From: DUZB01 sp964407525 | GTDB lineage: Bacteria; Desulfobacterota; DSM-4660; Desulfatiglandales; Desulfatiglandaceae | Direction: 5' to 3' | DNA: 14,743 bases | NCBI GenBank assembly: GCA_964407525.1 | Contig: CAYOWC010000098.1 | Coordinates: 1-14,743, forward strand | Shown: in pieces, positions 7,837 through 14,688 of the stretch | Position numbering within the stretch: the stretch's first letter is position 1 | Layout of the letters: each line of letters starts with the position of its first letter | Notes under the pieces: generated by a model | What the model was told of the DNA's origin: nothing | Databases searched by the model: none | The model's input: only the letters and a program-made list of their open reading frames with translations | Made by a program: the position numbers and the translations under genes

Positions 7837-7851
7837 GGGGAGAGGTACGGA

Positions 7852-8157
7852 ATGGAAGACATAAAACACGTGGCTTTTTTGATCCGCAAAAAAGAGGATC
7901 TCTGGGAAGGATCCCGATCTACTCTTGGGTTGGCGGTTGAAAATTTCTATTCTTATATGTTTGTTCTCAATGTTGAAGTGGATATGACCGATGCCTACAA
8001 GGAAAATCTTGAATGGCTTGAAGATATGGAATGTGAATACTATTCCAATAACAAGGTCAATGTGGAACAAAACGGGTTCCAATATATGAGTCTCGAAGAT
8101 ATTGGTGAGAAGCTGAAAGAGATGGATCTTATCATCCCTTTTGGAGGTGCATCATGA
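7852..8157 (+). CDS. dsrF: DsrF-like sulfur relay protein
   Basis: 101-residue protein whose start IKHVAFLIRKKEDLWEGSRS and following LGLAVEN match the DsrF/TusC pattern 'kkvaflirk.P.gs..arEgl..aLa..e'. Expected to form a DsrEFH/TusBCD-type complex with its neighbours. DsrF has no essential active cysteine in the known complexes; here the only cysteine is Cys62 in DMECEYY. Its stop codon overlaps the next start as ATGA, indicating translational coupling. Confidence 0.8.
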   Translation: MEDIKHVAFLIRKKEDLWEGSRSTLGLAVENFYSYMFVLNVEVDMTDAYKENLEWLEDMECEYYSNNKVNVEQNGFQYMSLEDIGEKLKEMDLIIPFGGAS

Positions 8158-8327
8158 AAACTCTGTTTGTATTTAAAACTGAGCCTGATGAGACCACAAA
8201 GGCTCTGGAAGAAATCGCTTCCAAAGGAGAAGAGGTCACCCGGTTTTCTCTTTATCAGGAAGATACTGATTATGGGAAATTGGTCGATCTTATTTTTGAG
8301 AACGAAAAGGTCGTCTGCTGGTGGTAG
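8154..8327 (+). CDS. Small DsrH/TusB-like protein (57 residues)
   Basis: Short ORF starting within ATGA of the DsrF-like gene. The product begins MKTLFVFKTEPDETTKALEE and ends YGKLVDLIFENEKVVCWW. The C-terminus resembles DsrH/TusB ('Y..FV.L...h.kv.sW'), and the N-terminus fits the first DsrH strand and helix, but the usual length is about 95, so the middle seems to be missing. The only cysteine is Cys55, before the terminal Trp pair. Position (after tusA-dsrE-dsrF) and coupling support the DsrH-like reading; sequence similarity alone is weak. The bidirectional terminator follows 14 nt after the stop. Confidence 0.7.
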   Translation: MKTLFVFKTEPDETTKALEEIASKGEEVTRFSLYQEDTDYGKLVDLIFENEKVVCWW

Positions 8328-8341
8328 TCAATCATTGCAAA

Positions 8342-8375
8342 AAAAAGCCCTCTGTCTTGCGACAGAGGGCTTTTT
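8342..8375. terminator. Bidirectional rho-independent terminator between convergent operons
   Basis: Perfect 15-bp stem: A5-GCCCTCTGTC (8342-8356), loop TTGC, GACAGAGGGC-T5 (8361-8375). It has the T-run on both strands, so it serves the tusA-dsrEFH operon on the plus strand and the seleno iron-sulfur gene on the minus strand. Confidence 0.95.
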
Positions 8376-8424
8376 GGTTTTCATGTCCTATAATTTAAAA
8401 CAAAATCTCACCTGGAGTTGTTCT

Positions 8425-9729
8425 CTACCAGTCTTGTTCTGCGTCCAGATCGATTTCATCCCTTTCGTACTGGGCGTCCCGCAGTTTGTTGGCTTCCTTG
8501 ACCTCTTCTTCACTCCACGGTTCCACAACCAGGGAATCCGCTACCAGTTCCCAGAGGTATTTGGTTTCGACATCCAGACCAAACTCCGGTGTGATTGCCT
8601 TCATGATCTGATCTCGGCAGTTGTGGCAGGGCGCGACGACCATTTTTGCCTTGGTGTCCATGATCTGTTTTGCCTTGACACGTCCGTAATAGATCCTCTC
8701 GGCATCATACGGCATGGCCCAGGCACCTCCCCCTGCCCCGCAGCAAAAATTGTTCATGCGATTGGGGTGCATCTCTACATAGTTGTCGCAGCACTGCTGG
8801 GTAATCCATCGCGGTTCCTCAAAAAAGGCTTCTCCAAACGCCTTCATGCTCTTACGACCGTAATTACAGGGGTCATGCACGGTAGTAAGTTCTTCGTGGA
8901 TGGTTTTATCCAGCTTTATTCTTCCTTCCTTAATATACTGTTCCAGCAGCTGGTGAACAGATACGATATTGTATTTTTCAAAAACTTCGGGGTACCACGT
9001 TTGCAGACCAAGCCTGGTCGCATAGTAGGCATGGCCTCATTCGGGTAGGAGGAGCGTTTTGCACTCCAGCCTCTCCAAGTGGTTGACAATCCGGCCCACG
9101 AGCGTTTTCATGGACTCATCGTCTCCGGAAAAAAGTCCCCAGTTGACACCTTCCCATTCCGTGGATGGAATAGTCCAGTCTTCTTTGGCTGCGTAAAATA
9201 TCCGCCACCAAAACTTCATGTCGTCCGGCTCCCCAAATGGTTCTTTTGAGTTTACGGTTACCAGAACATTGGCGCCCTTTTTATCCACAGGTGCGTAGAA
9301 TCCCGGTAAACCTTCATCTTCATCCATCTCTTTGGAGAGATCAGCGAGAAGAAAAAGGAAATCATCCTTTGGAATCCCAAGGTTGTTTCCCCTCTCCAGG
9401 TCCATTACCACACCCTTGTGGATGGGGCCCGGCACTTTATCCCGTGGGCGAAGGGTTCGCGCCCGCCGCAGCATTTTCAGGATTTCCACTCCCTGGGGAC
9501 AGGCGTATTCGCACCTTCCGCAAAGGGTACAGATCCACGGGAATCGTGAATCGATCAGCTCCTGCTCCAGACCAAGGGCAGCCATGCGGACGGCTTTTCT
9601 CGGATCAAGGCCGTCTACTCCTGTGATAGGGCACCCCCCCGCACAGGTACCGCATGTAAAGCATACATCGGCCCACTCCGGAGCAATTCTCAATTTGCTC
9701 TCTTTCCGATTTATGGTCAACGGTTCCAT
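8425..9729 (-). CDS. HdrD/DsrK-like iron-sulfur protein, putative selenoprotein (UGA at 9037-9039 read as Sec)
   Basis: A 434-residue HdrC-HdrB fusion if UGA codon 231 is read as selenocysteine. Residues 23-33 (CxxCxxCxxxC) and 67-77 (CxxCxxCxxxC) bind two [4Fe-4S] clusters as in HdrC. The cysteine-rich (CCG) half has Cys288 in VHDPCNYGR, Cys329-Cys330 in FCCGAGGG, and Cys368/Cys371 in APCHNC, a complete non-cubane cluster motif. The UGA gives PE-U-GHAYYATR, and DsrK/HdrD relatives have ECGHA at this spot. The parts before and after the UGA are in the same frame, both are conserved in pattern, and a SECIS-like hairpin follows. The first CCG repeat has otherwise lost its cysteines. Likely role: electron transfer to, or reduction of, a disulfide or similar sulfur substrate, cytoplasmic or membrane-attached through a partner. 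ATG at 9729 has AGGAGG 7 nt upstream. Alternatives: a nonsense mutation or a sequencing error. Confidence 0.85.
9002..9022 (-). other. SECIS-like hairpin downstream of the in-frame UGA
   Basis: On the minus strand, TGCGACCA (9022-9015), loop GGCT (9014-9011), then TGGTC-T-GCA (9010-9002) forms an 8-bp stem with one bulged U on the 3' side. The loop begins 22 nt after the UGA, within the spacing reported for bacterial SECIS elements, and opens with GG, as expected for SelB recognition. The bulge is on the opposite side from that of E. coli fdhF, so the match is good but not textbook. Confidence 0.65.
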
Positions 9730-9785
9730 CAAATAACCTCCTAACTGTTTCTTAAAGCCTGTCTTTTTTATTAAATTCTTCTCTG

Positions 9786-9812
9786 TTTATGAGGTTTGGA
9801 AATAAATGTCAA
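9786..9812 (-). promoter_or_regulatory. Possible promoter of the seleno iron-sulfur gene
   Basis: Minus strand: perfect TTGACA (9812-9807), a 15-nt spacer and CATAAA (9791-9786). The spacing is short and the -10 weak. It would give a leader of roughly 50 nt before the ATG at 9729. It shares the divergent intergenic region with the glutaryl-CoA dehydrogenase promoter. Confidence 0.4.
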
Positions 9813-9861
9813 TGAGTAAAATAATAAAATCACTTTCTTCTTCCATTTTAGGGAAAATGTA

Positions 9862-9890
9862 TTGCCAAAATGGTTATTGTGCTATATAAG
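9862..9890 (+). promoter_or_regulatory. Predicted promoter of the glutaryl-CoA dehydrogenase operon
   Basis: TTGCCA (9862-9867), a 17-nt spacer, TATAAG (9885-9890); each box matches 5 of 6 consensus bases. Transcription would begin near 9897, giving a leader of about 75 nt. Confidence 0.65.
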
Positions 9891-9911
9891 GTCGCATCCA
9901 AAAAAGTATGT

Positions 9912-9925
9912 GTGAATGTTTTCAC
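9912..9925 (+). promoter_or_regulatory. Possible operator dyad downstream of the promoter
   Basis: GTGAA (9912-9916), TGTT, TTCAC (9921-9925): a perfect 5-bp dyad about 15 nt downstream of the expected transcription start, where a repressor such as a TetR-type acyl-CoA sensor could act. No regulator gene is in the window. Confidence 0.3.
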
Positions 9926-9970
9926 TTGAATAAGGTCAGTACGTTTAACTATCTGAGGGAGGTTTGTTTT

Positions 9971-11134
9971 ATGGATTTTGCACTTAGCGACGAGCTGCAG
10001 ATGCTTAAGGAGATGGCGAGAGACTTTGCCGATGAGAAAATAGCTCCTTTTGCTGATGAATGGGATGAGAAACATTATTTTCCCTATGAAGAAGTGATCA
10101 AGCCGATGGGTGAACTGGGTTTTTTCGGTACCGTAATTCCAGAGGAATACGGCGGGAACGAAATGGGATGGCTGGCGGCAATGATCCTTACGGAAGAGAT
10201 GGCAAGGGCATCCAGTTCCGTCAGAGTGCAGATTAATATGCAGGCCTTAGGGTGCGCCTTTACCATCTTTCGATACGGTACAGACGAACTGAAGAAAAAA
10301 TATGTTCCGAAACTGGTCAGTGCTGAGTATGTCGGTGGTTTCGGCATTACCGAACCTAATGCCGGTTCCGATGTCATGGCCATGAAAACCACAGCGGAAG
10401 ACAAGGGAGATCACTGGCTGCTGAATGGGTCAAAGACCTGGATATCCAATGCCAGCGCAGCGGATGCCATTGTCTGCTATGCCTATACGGACAAAGAAGC
10501 AAGGGGGAGGGGGCTTTCGGCTTTTGTCGTTGAGACCAAGAATTTTAACGGGATTACAACGACTGATCTGGACAAATTAGGGACCCGATCAACCCCCACG
10601 GGAGAGGTTTACCTCGAAGATACGAAGGTCCCCAAGGAAAATATTTTAGGCAAGCCCGGGGATGGGGCCAAGATTGTTTTCGGATCTCTCAACCAGTCCC
10701 GCCTTTCCGCTGCAGCAGGCGGCGTTGGTCTGGCACAGGCCTGTTTGGACACCGTGACGGATTATTGTAAAGAGAGAGAACAGTTTGGCCAGTCCGTGGG
10801 ACAGTTCCAGATGAATCAGGACCTGGTAGCTCAGGTAACCGCGGAAATCGAGGCGGCCCGATTGATTGTGTACAAGGCGGCCTGGCAGAAAGACCAGGGG
10901 CAGCTGGGAAATACCCTTGAGGTTGCGACTGCAAAATATCTGGCCGGCGAAATAGCTGCCAAGGCATCTCAGATGGCTATGAGAATCATGGGAGCCTACG
11001 GCTACTCCACGGAATATCCGGTTGCCAGATTTTACAGAGATGCCCCTCCCTATTATATGGTGGAGGGTTCTGCCAATATCTGCAAGTGGATTATTGCCCT
11101 GGATCAATTGGGAATCAGGAAAGCAAACAGGTAA
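9971..11134 (+). CDS. gcdH: Glutaryl-CoA dehydrogenase, probably non-decarboxylating type
   Basis: 387-residue FAD-dependent acyl-CoA dehydrogenase, cytoplasmic. Family motifs: FGITEPNAGSD (124-134), KTWISNA (155-161), REQFG (269-273), MGAYGYSTEYPVARFYRDA (340-358) and the catalytic base Glu365 in YMVEGSANI. The sequence closely resembles glutaryl-CoA dehydrogenases of anaerobic aromatic degraders, for example the MGELGFFGTVIPEEYGG stretch (46-62). In sulfate reducers and some syntrophs this enzyme stops at glutaconyl-CoA and a separate sodium-pumping decarboxylase makes crotonyl-CoA. The glutaconyl-CoA decarboxylase subunit encoded 35 nt downstream supports that mode here. Electrons would go to ETF. 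ATG at 9971 follows GAGGGAGG by 8 nt; an in-frame upstream extension has no such site. Whether the active site can also decarboxylate cannot be decided by eye. Confidence 0.9.
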   Translation: MDFALSDELQMLKEMARDFADEKIAPFADEWDEKHYFPYEEVIKPMGELGFFGTVIPEEYGGNEMGWLAAMILTEEMARASSSVRVQINMQALGCAFTIFRYGTDELKKKYVPKLVSAEYVGGFGITEPNAGSDVMAMKTTAEDKGDHWLLNGSKTWISNASAADAIVCYAYTDKEARGRGLSAFVVETKNFNGITTTDLDKLGTRSTPTGEVYLEDTKVPKENILGKPGDGAKIVFGSLNQSRLSAAAGGVGLAQACLDTVTDYCKEREQFGQSVGQFQMNQDLVAQVTAEIEAARLIVYKAAWQKDQGQLGNTLEVATAKYLAGEIAAKASQMAMRIMGAYGYSTEYPVARFYRDAPPYYMVEGSANICKWIIALDQLGIRKANR

Positions 11135-11169
11135 AAAGTGTGGTCCCTTAAAACAGCACGGAGGAATAA

Positions 11170-12903
11170 ATGAAGCCGTATTTTGAAGAAATGACTCCTT
11201 TTGGTAAGGCGCTTACGGATAAGCAAAAGGAGGATACCAGAGAAAACGTTCAGAATATCAACGAAGTGGAGAAACTGGTGGCCGCTGCGGCGGATGCCGT
11301 GAAAAACGCGGGCATACCGGCGGAAATCATAAAAAAAAGAGGTCAGTTAACCGTATGGGAAAGGATCGAATACCTTATAGATCCCGGAACCTGGTGCCCT
11401 CTTCATACGTTGTTGAACCCCCAGTTTAATGATGAGGGGACCACGGGCGTCATTGATGGTCTGGCCCAGATCAATGGCAAATGGACCGTAGTTGTAGGGT
11501 TTGACAACAAGGTCATGGCGGGGGCCTGGATTGCGGGACAGGCGGACAATCAGCTCCGGGTGACCGATATGGCGAAAAGACTTCACATTCCGTTGGTATG
11601 GTTAGTCAACTGCAGCGGCGTAAAACTTCCGGAACAGCATGAAGTGTATGCTGGCAGGCGAGGAAACGGAACCACATTCTTTCGCCATGCGGAATTGGAA
11701 AAAATGGGAATTCCCATCTTGGCAGGTATTTACGGAACCAACCCGGCCGGTGGGGGATACCAGGGAATCAGTCCTACGATCCTTCTGGCGCATAAAGATG
11801 CCAATATCGCCGTTGGTGGTGGTGGTATCGTGAGCGGCATGAGCCCCAAAGGTGGTTTTGATGAAGCAGGCGCTGAACAGTTAATCGAGGCAACACGTCA
11901 TTTCAAACAGGTTCCTCCGGGGAGTGTGCCTATCCATTTCAATTCTACCGGCTTTTTTAAGGAAGTGTATGAAACCGAAAAGGGCGTTCTGGATGGCCTC
12001 AAGAAATATGTGGATATGATGCCTGCCTATGACCCGAATTTTTTCCGGGTTGCGGAGCCTAAAGAACCTAAATTTGCAGGAGAAGATATCAACCACATTG
12101 TGGCATTTAACCAGAAGCGAAGCTACAATCTGGACGAGACGTTCGCGCGCCTCTTTGACAATAGCGAGCATATGGAGTTCAGGCCTGGATATGGCCCCGA
12201 AGTCTATACAGGGCTGGCCAAGATCAACGGCTTTCTGGTTGGTTTTATTGGAAACCGTCAGGGGTTTTTAGGGGCGAAATACCCTGAATATGCACCCTAT
12301 CCGGGGATTGGTGGAAAGCTTTACCGCCAGGGTTTGATCAAGATGAACGAGTTTGTTACCCTCTGCGGCAGGGACAGGGTGCCCATGGTATGGTTTCAGG
12401 ATACATCCGGGATCGACGTGGGTGATATTGCTGAAAAACAGGAACTGTTAGGCCTCGGCCAGTCTCTCATCTATTCCATAGAGCAGACAGACGTTCCCCA
12501 GATATGTATTGTCCTCAGGAAAGGAACCGCCGCTGCACATTATGTCATGGGCGGTCCTACAGCTAACAATCACAATGCTTTTACCCTTGGAACCCCAACC
12601 ACGGAAATTCAGGTGATGCATGGGGAAACGGCCGCCGCCGCCGCATTTGCAAGAAGGTTGGTGAAGGAAAAAGATGCAGGAAAGCCACTGGGGCCGGTTA
12701 TTGACAAGATGAACAATCTTGCCAAAGAATATTACGAGAACTCGAGGCCTATCTATTGCGCCAACAGGGGCTTTGTTGACGAAATTGTCTCTTTTCCGGA
12801 TATCAGGAAGTATCTTGTAGCCTTTGCCGGCTGTGCTTACCAGAATCCCACATCCATTTGCCCCCAACACCATATGATGATTCCGAGAATTATCAAGGGA
12901 TAA
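11170..12903 (+). CDS. gcdA: Glutaconyl-CoA decarboxylase alpha subunit (carboxyltransferase)
   Basis: 577-residue carboxyltransferase of the biotin-dependent acyl-CoA carboxylase/decarboxylase family, close in length to known GcdA (about 587). It transfers CO2 from glutaconyl-CoA to the biotin carrier, giving crotonyl-CoA; the membrane GcdB subunit then releases CO2 and exports Na+. Two crotonase-like halves are visible. The N-terminal half has GTTGVIDGLAQINGKWTVVV and a glycine-rich oxyanion region GGGYQGISPTILLAHKDANIAVGGGG. The C-terminal half has QDTSGIDVGDIAEKQELLGLGQ and RKGTAAAHYVMGGPTANN. The N-terminal MKPYFEEMTPFGKALT is also GcdA-like. ATG at 11170 with GGAGGA 4 nt before it. The biotin carrier, GcdB and delta subunits are not in this window and must be encoded elsewhere. 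Confidence 0.93.
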   Translation: MKPYFEEMTPFGKALTDKQKEDTRENVQNINEVEKLVAAAADAVKNAGIPAEIIKKRGQLTVWERIEYLIDPGTWCPLHTLLNPQFNDEGTTGVIDGLAQINGKWTVVVGFDNKVMAGAWIAGQADNQLRVTDMAKRLHIPLVWLVNCSGVKLPEQHEVYAGRRGNGTTFFRHAELEKMGIPILAGIYGTNPAGGGYQGISPTILLAHKDANIAVGGGGIVSGMSPKGGFDEAGAEQLIEATRHFKQVPPGSVPIHFNSTGFFKEVYETEKGVLDGLKKYVDMMPAYDPNFFRVAEPKEPKFAGEDINHIVAFNQKRSYNLDETFARLFDNSEHMEFRPGYGPEVYTGLAKINGFLVGFIGNRQGFLGAKYPEYAPYPGIGGKLYRQGLIKMNEFVTLCGRDRVPMVWFQDTSGIDVGDIAEKQELLGLGQSLIYSIEQTDVPQICIVLRKGTAAAHYVMGGPTANNHNAFTLGTPTTEIQVMHGETAAAAAFARRLVKEKDAGKPLGPVIDKMNNLAKEYYENSRPIYCANRGFVDEIVSFPDIRKYLVAFAGCAYQNPTSICPQHHMMIPRIIKG

Positions 12904-12923
12904 GGGTCCGTTTATTGTTTGCA

Positions 12924-12960
12924 GTTGTCGGTTCGCGGTTGAAAACTGTGAACCGGCAAC
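12924..12960. repeat. Small intergenic inverted repeat
   Basis: Arms GTTGTCGGTTCGC (12924-12936) and GTGAACCGGCAAC (12948-12960) pair at 11 of 13 positions around an 11-nt loop. GGTT/AACC-rich low-complexity repeats of this kind are common between genes of deltaproteobacteria. No coding content. Confidence 0.55.
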
Positions 12961-12978
12961 CTTGAACGGTTGTTGGCT

Positions 12979-13027
12979 AAAATGGCACGAGTGTGACCAT
13001 AAGCAAGGTCACGCTCGTGCCATTTTT
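12979..13027 (+). terminator. Very strong terminator after gcdA
   Basis: Left arm AAAATGGCACGAGTGTGACC (12979-12998), loop ATAAGCAA, right arm GGTCACGCTCGTGCCATTTT (13007-13026). 19 of 20 positions are Watson-Crick and one is G-U; the stem ends in a T5 run. It ends the gcdH-gcdA transcript. The A-rich left flank means it could also work weakly in the other direction. Confidence 0.92.
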
Positions 13028-13051
13028 CTATATGTGAACATCCAGTTTGTG

Positions 13052-13132
13052 TAGGTTGGGGTGAGGTACGAACCCCAACATTTTCTGGTTTATCATCGTT
13101 TTGTATTGGGGTTCATGCTTCACCCCAACCTA
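13052..13132. repeat. Inverted pair of a palindromic GTTGGGGT repeat
   Basis: Two 29-bp arms (13052-13080 and 13104-13132) are inverted copies matching at 25 of 29 positions, separated by 23 nt. Each arm is itself palindromic (left arm: GTTGGGGT near its start, ACCCCAAC near its end). This resembles widespread bacterial intergenic palindromes of the 'GTAGGTTGGG...CCCAAC' type, probably a dispersed non-autonomous element. The rest of the gap between gcdA and the peptidase gene (12904-13213) holds only this, the small inverted repeat and the terminator; 13133-13213 shows nothing recognisable. Confidence 0.75.
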
Positions 13133-13213
13133 AGGACTTCAAGTCAGAATGAAGAACGAAAGAGCAGAGGCCCCTGAACTGTCATTTTTTCGACAATGCT
13201 AGGCGAAATTCAT

Positions 13214-14575
13214 TTACGGCTGCTGATTTATGGTTACTGTAGAACCGGATTCTGCATGAAATCCGTTTCCGACATTCACCGTCGGTCCGGTAAAAGTAGC
13301 CGAGGCCCCGTTTTCAACGATCACCGTCCCTGTTACTGTGATGGATCCGGTGGCTGTAAAAGTAGCTGTGGTGCCGTTTTGAAAGGTTACGTCAGGACCT
13401 ATGATTATATTGGAAAGTTCGCTACATGTACAGGTTTCGCCCGCGGGATAGATTTCACCTGTTATATTACTACTGCAAGGAGGGCATGGGGCGGGTGGGT
13501 CGGGTGCGGCAGCAAGCTGGATTACGGTAACACCTATGTGTTGCATGGGTGCCAGGGGTGGTTCTGAATAAGCACCACCCCAGGTCATCTCGTGATCAGA
13601 GTAATCCCAGGTATTATGGATGTAAATAATCGATCCGGTATCATTATATCCGTACCCTAATACGTCGTGGCCCCATAAATGAATGAAGACGGGGCGACCG
13701 GCGTCAATTTCAGTTTTGAATTGATCGAAAGTAAACCCCGCTTGTATCCCATTATAGCCAAAAATGTACTGAGAAAAATTCGCATCTACCGTATAGCCCC
13801 GGGACTCTGCAAAAAGCCGCAACCCGTGACAACCATCACGACTGCTACCGCCTGTAAAATCGGAAAGGGGGGCGTTGGATGGATCATAATAAAAGCTTGT
13901 TGAGCCGTCATAGTTGCCTTCCCCGGACTGGTTGGTTCCCATATAATCGCCCGTACATTCTCCATGGGTATGCTGGGTCCAGCTCCCTATGTAAGGATCT
14001 GTTCTCGGTGGAAGTGAATAGTCGGGAGTAGAGTTTATCCAGTAATCATCCACGTGTCCCTTGATTGCTCTACCGTCAAGACCATCACGCGTGGCACTGA
14101 GGGGACATAAAGCCCTTGTTTCACCATTAACTTCAGCGGTGCCCCACGTGGCGTTCGTCATGGGAAATACCCCGCTATTGGTGGGACCGCCATACATGTT
14201 GGAGTAGCCGGTGTTGTCGTAATACCCGAACAACATGGCTCCGCATGTTGCCGAGCATCCAAAGCTCCAGCTCAGGGCAGGTACATTCGAAATGGTACTT
14301 ATTCCGGCGGCTTTGTCGGGTTCGGGAACTACCACTGTCTGCCGTTTCAAATCCTTCGGGGGGTTCGGTGGACTCGGTACGATAACTTTGTCAATGGTTT
14401 TTCCGTCCTTGACAAATCTATCTACAAGGTATGGGTTCGTTGAACGGATGCCATATCGATTTAAAGGGATCTCTTTGTTTTCCGGTTCTTCCGCAATGGC
14501 GGGTTGAATCAGAAAAGTAAGCGCCAGGAAGCACACTGCCAAACAGCAAAAGAAATTTTTCCATATTGTAGACAT
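13214..14575 (-). CDS. Secreted C39/papain-like cysteine peptidase with C-terminal beta-stack domain
   Basis: 453 residues. The N-terminal signal peptide has a hydrophobic core FFCCLAVCFLALTFLI and probable cleavage after AIA (residue 28), so it is exported. The catalytic domain (about 95-355) contains SWSFGCSATCGAMLFGYYD (Cys107 aligns with the nucleophile of 'GC.PTA.AMvlGYyD' C39-like peptidases; Cys111 is extra), His303 in LWGHDVLGYGY, and Asn321 in YIHNTWD. A Pro/Cys-rich linker (PDPPAPCPPCSS) leads to a C-terminal region (about 388-450) of short beta-strand repeats: TFQNGTTATFTATGSITVTG, TVIVENGASATFTG, NVGNGFHAESGSTVTI. The GFHAESGS element matches the '3-coathanger stack' domains of secreted proteins. 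A Shine-Dalgarno (GAGGA, 8 nt) precedes the ATG. No partner genes are seen; it stands alone between repeat clusters. Substrate unknown; it could be an adhesin-like enzyme. Confidence 0.75.
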   Translation of the reverse strand: MSTIWKNFFCCLAVCFLALTFLIQPAIAEEPENKEIPLNRYGIRSTNPYLVDRFVKDGKTIDKVIVPSPPNPPKDLKRQTVVVPEPDKAAGISTISNVPALSWSFGCSATCGAMLFGYYDNTGYSNMYGGPTNSGVFPMTNATWGTAEVNGETRALCPLSATRDGLDGRAIKGHVDDYWINSTPDYSLPPRTDPYIGSWTQHTHGECTGDYMGTNQSGEGNYDGSTSFYYDPSNAPLSDFTGGSSRDGCHGLRLFAESRGYTVDANFSQYIFGYNGIQAGFTFDQFKTEIDAGRPVFIHLWGHDVLGYGYNDTGSIIYIHNTWDYSDHEMTWGGAYSEPPLAPMQHIGVTVIQLAAAPDPPAPCPPCSSNITGEIYPAGETCTCSELSNIIIGPDVTFQNGTTATFTATGSITVTGTVIVENGASATFTGPTVNVGNGFHAESGSTVTINQQP

Positions 14576-14630
14576 TGCCTGAATCCTCGAGTGATATGTT
14601 GTTTTTCGATTATTTGAAACGGGGAGCCTT

Positions 14631-14688
14631 GATGAATTCGTGAAAAGTCAGAATTCATCCGCTTTCGTCATTCCCGCGAGGCGGGAAT
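14631..14688. repeat. Composite intergenic palindromic repeat
   Basis: Perfect 9-bp inverted repeat GATGAATTC (14631-14639) and GAATTCATC (14651-14659) around 11 nt, then a second hairpin ATTCCCGC-GAG-GCGGGAAT (14670-14688) inside the familiar 'CGTCATTCCCGC...GCGGGAATCC' repeat. This type of composite is found many times in deltaproteobacterial genomes (recognised from memory). It lies upstream of the peptidase gene. Confidence 0.75.

Noticed and set aside
7573..8082. 169-residue minus-strand ORF
   Set aside because: Antisense shadow of the DsrE- and DsrF-like genes, both of which have family motifs and ribosome binding sites.
8880..9039. Frameshift or gene break in the iron-sulfur protein
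   Set aside because: Both halves are in the same reading frame and the bases between translate into sequence fitting the family; the only interruption is one UGA at a conserved Cys site, so recoding explains it better than a frameshift.
8167..9048. 293-residue plus-strand ORF
   Set aside because: It begins inside the small DsrH-like gene, runs through the terminator and lies antisense to the C-terminal half of the seleno protein; no recognisable domain or ribosome binding site.
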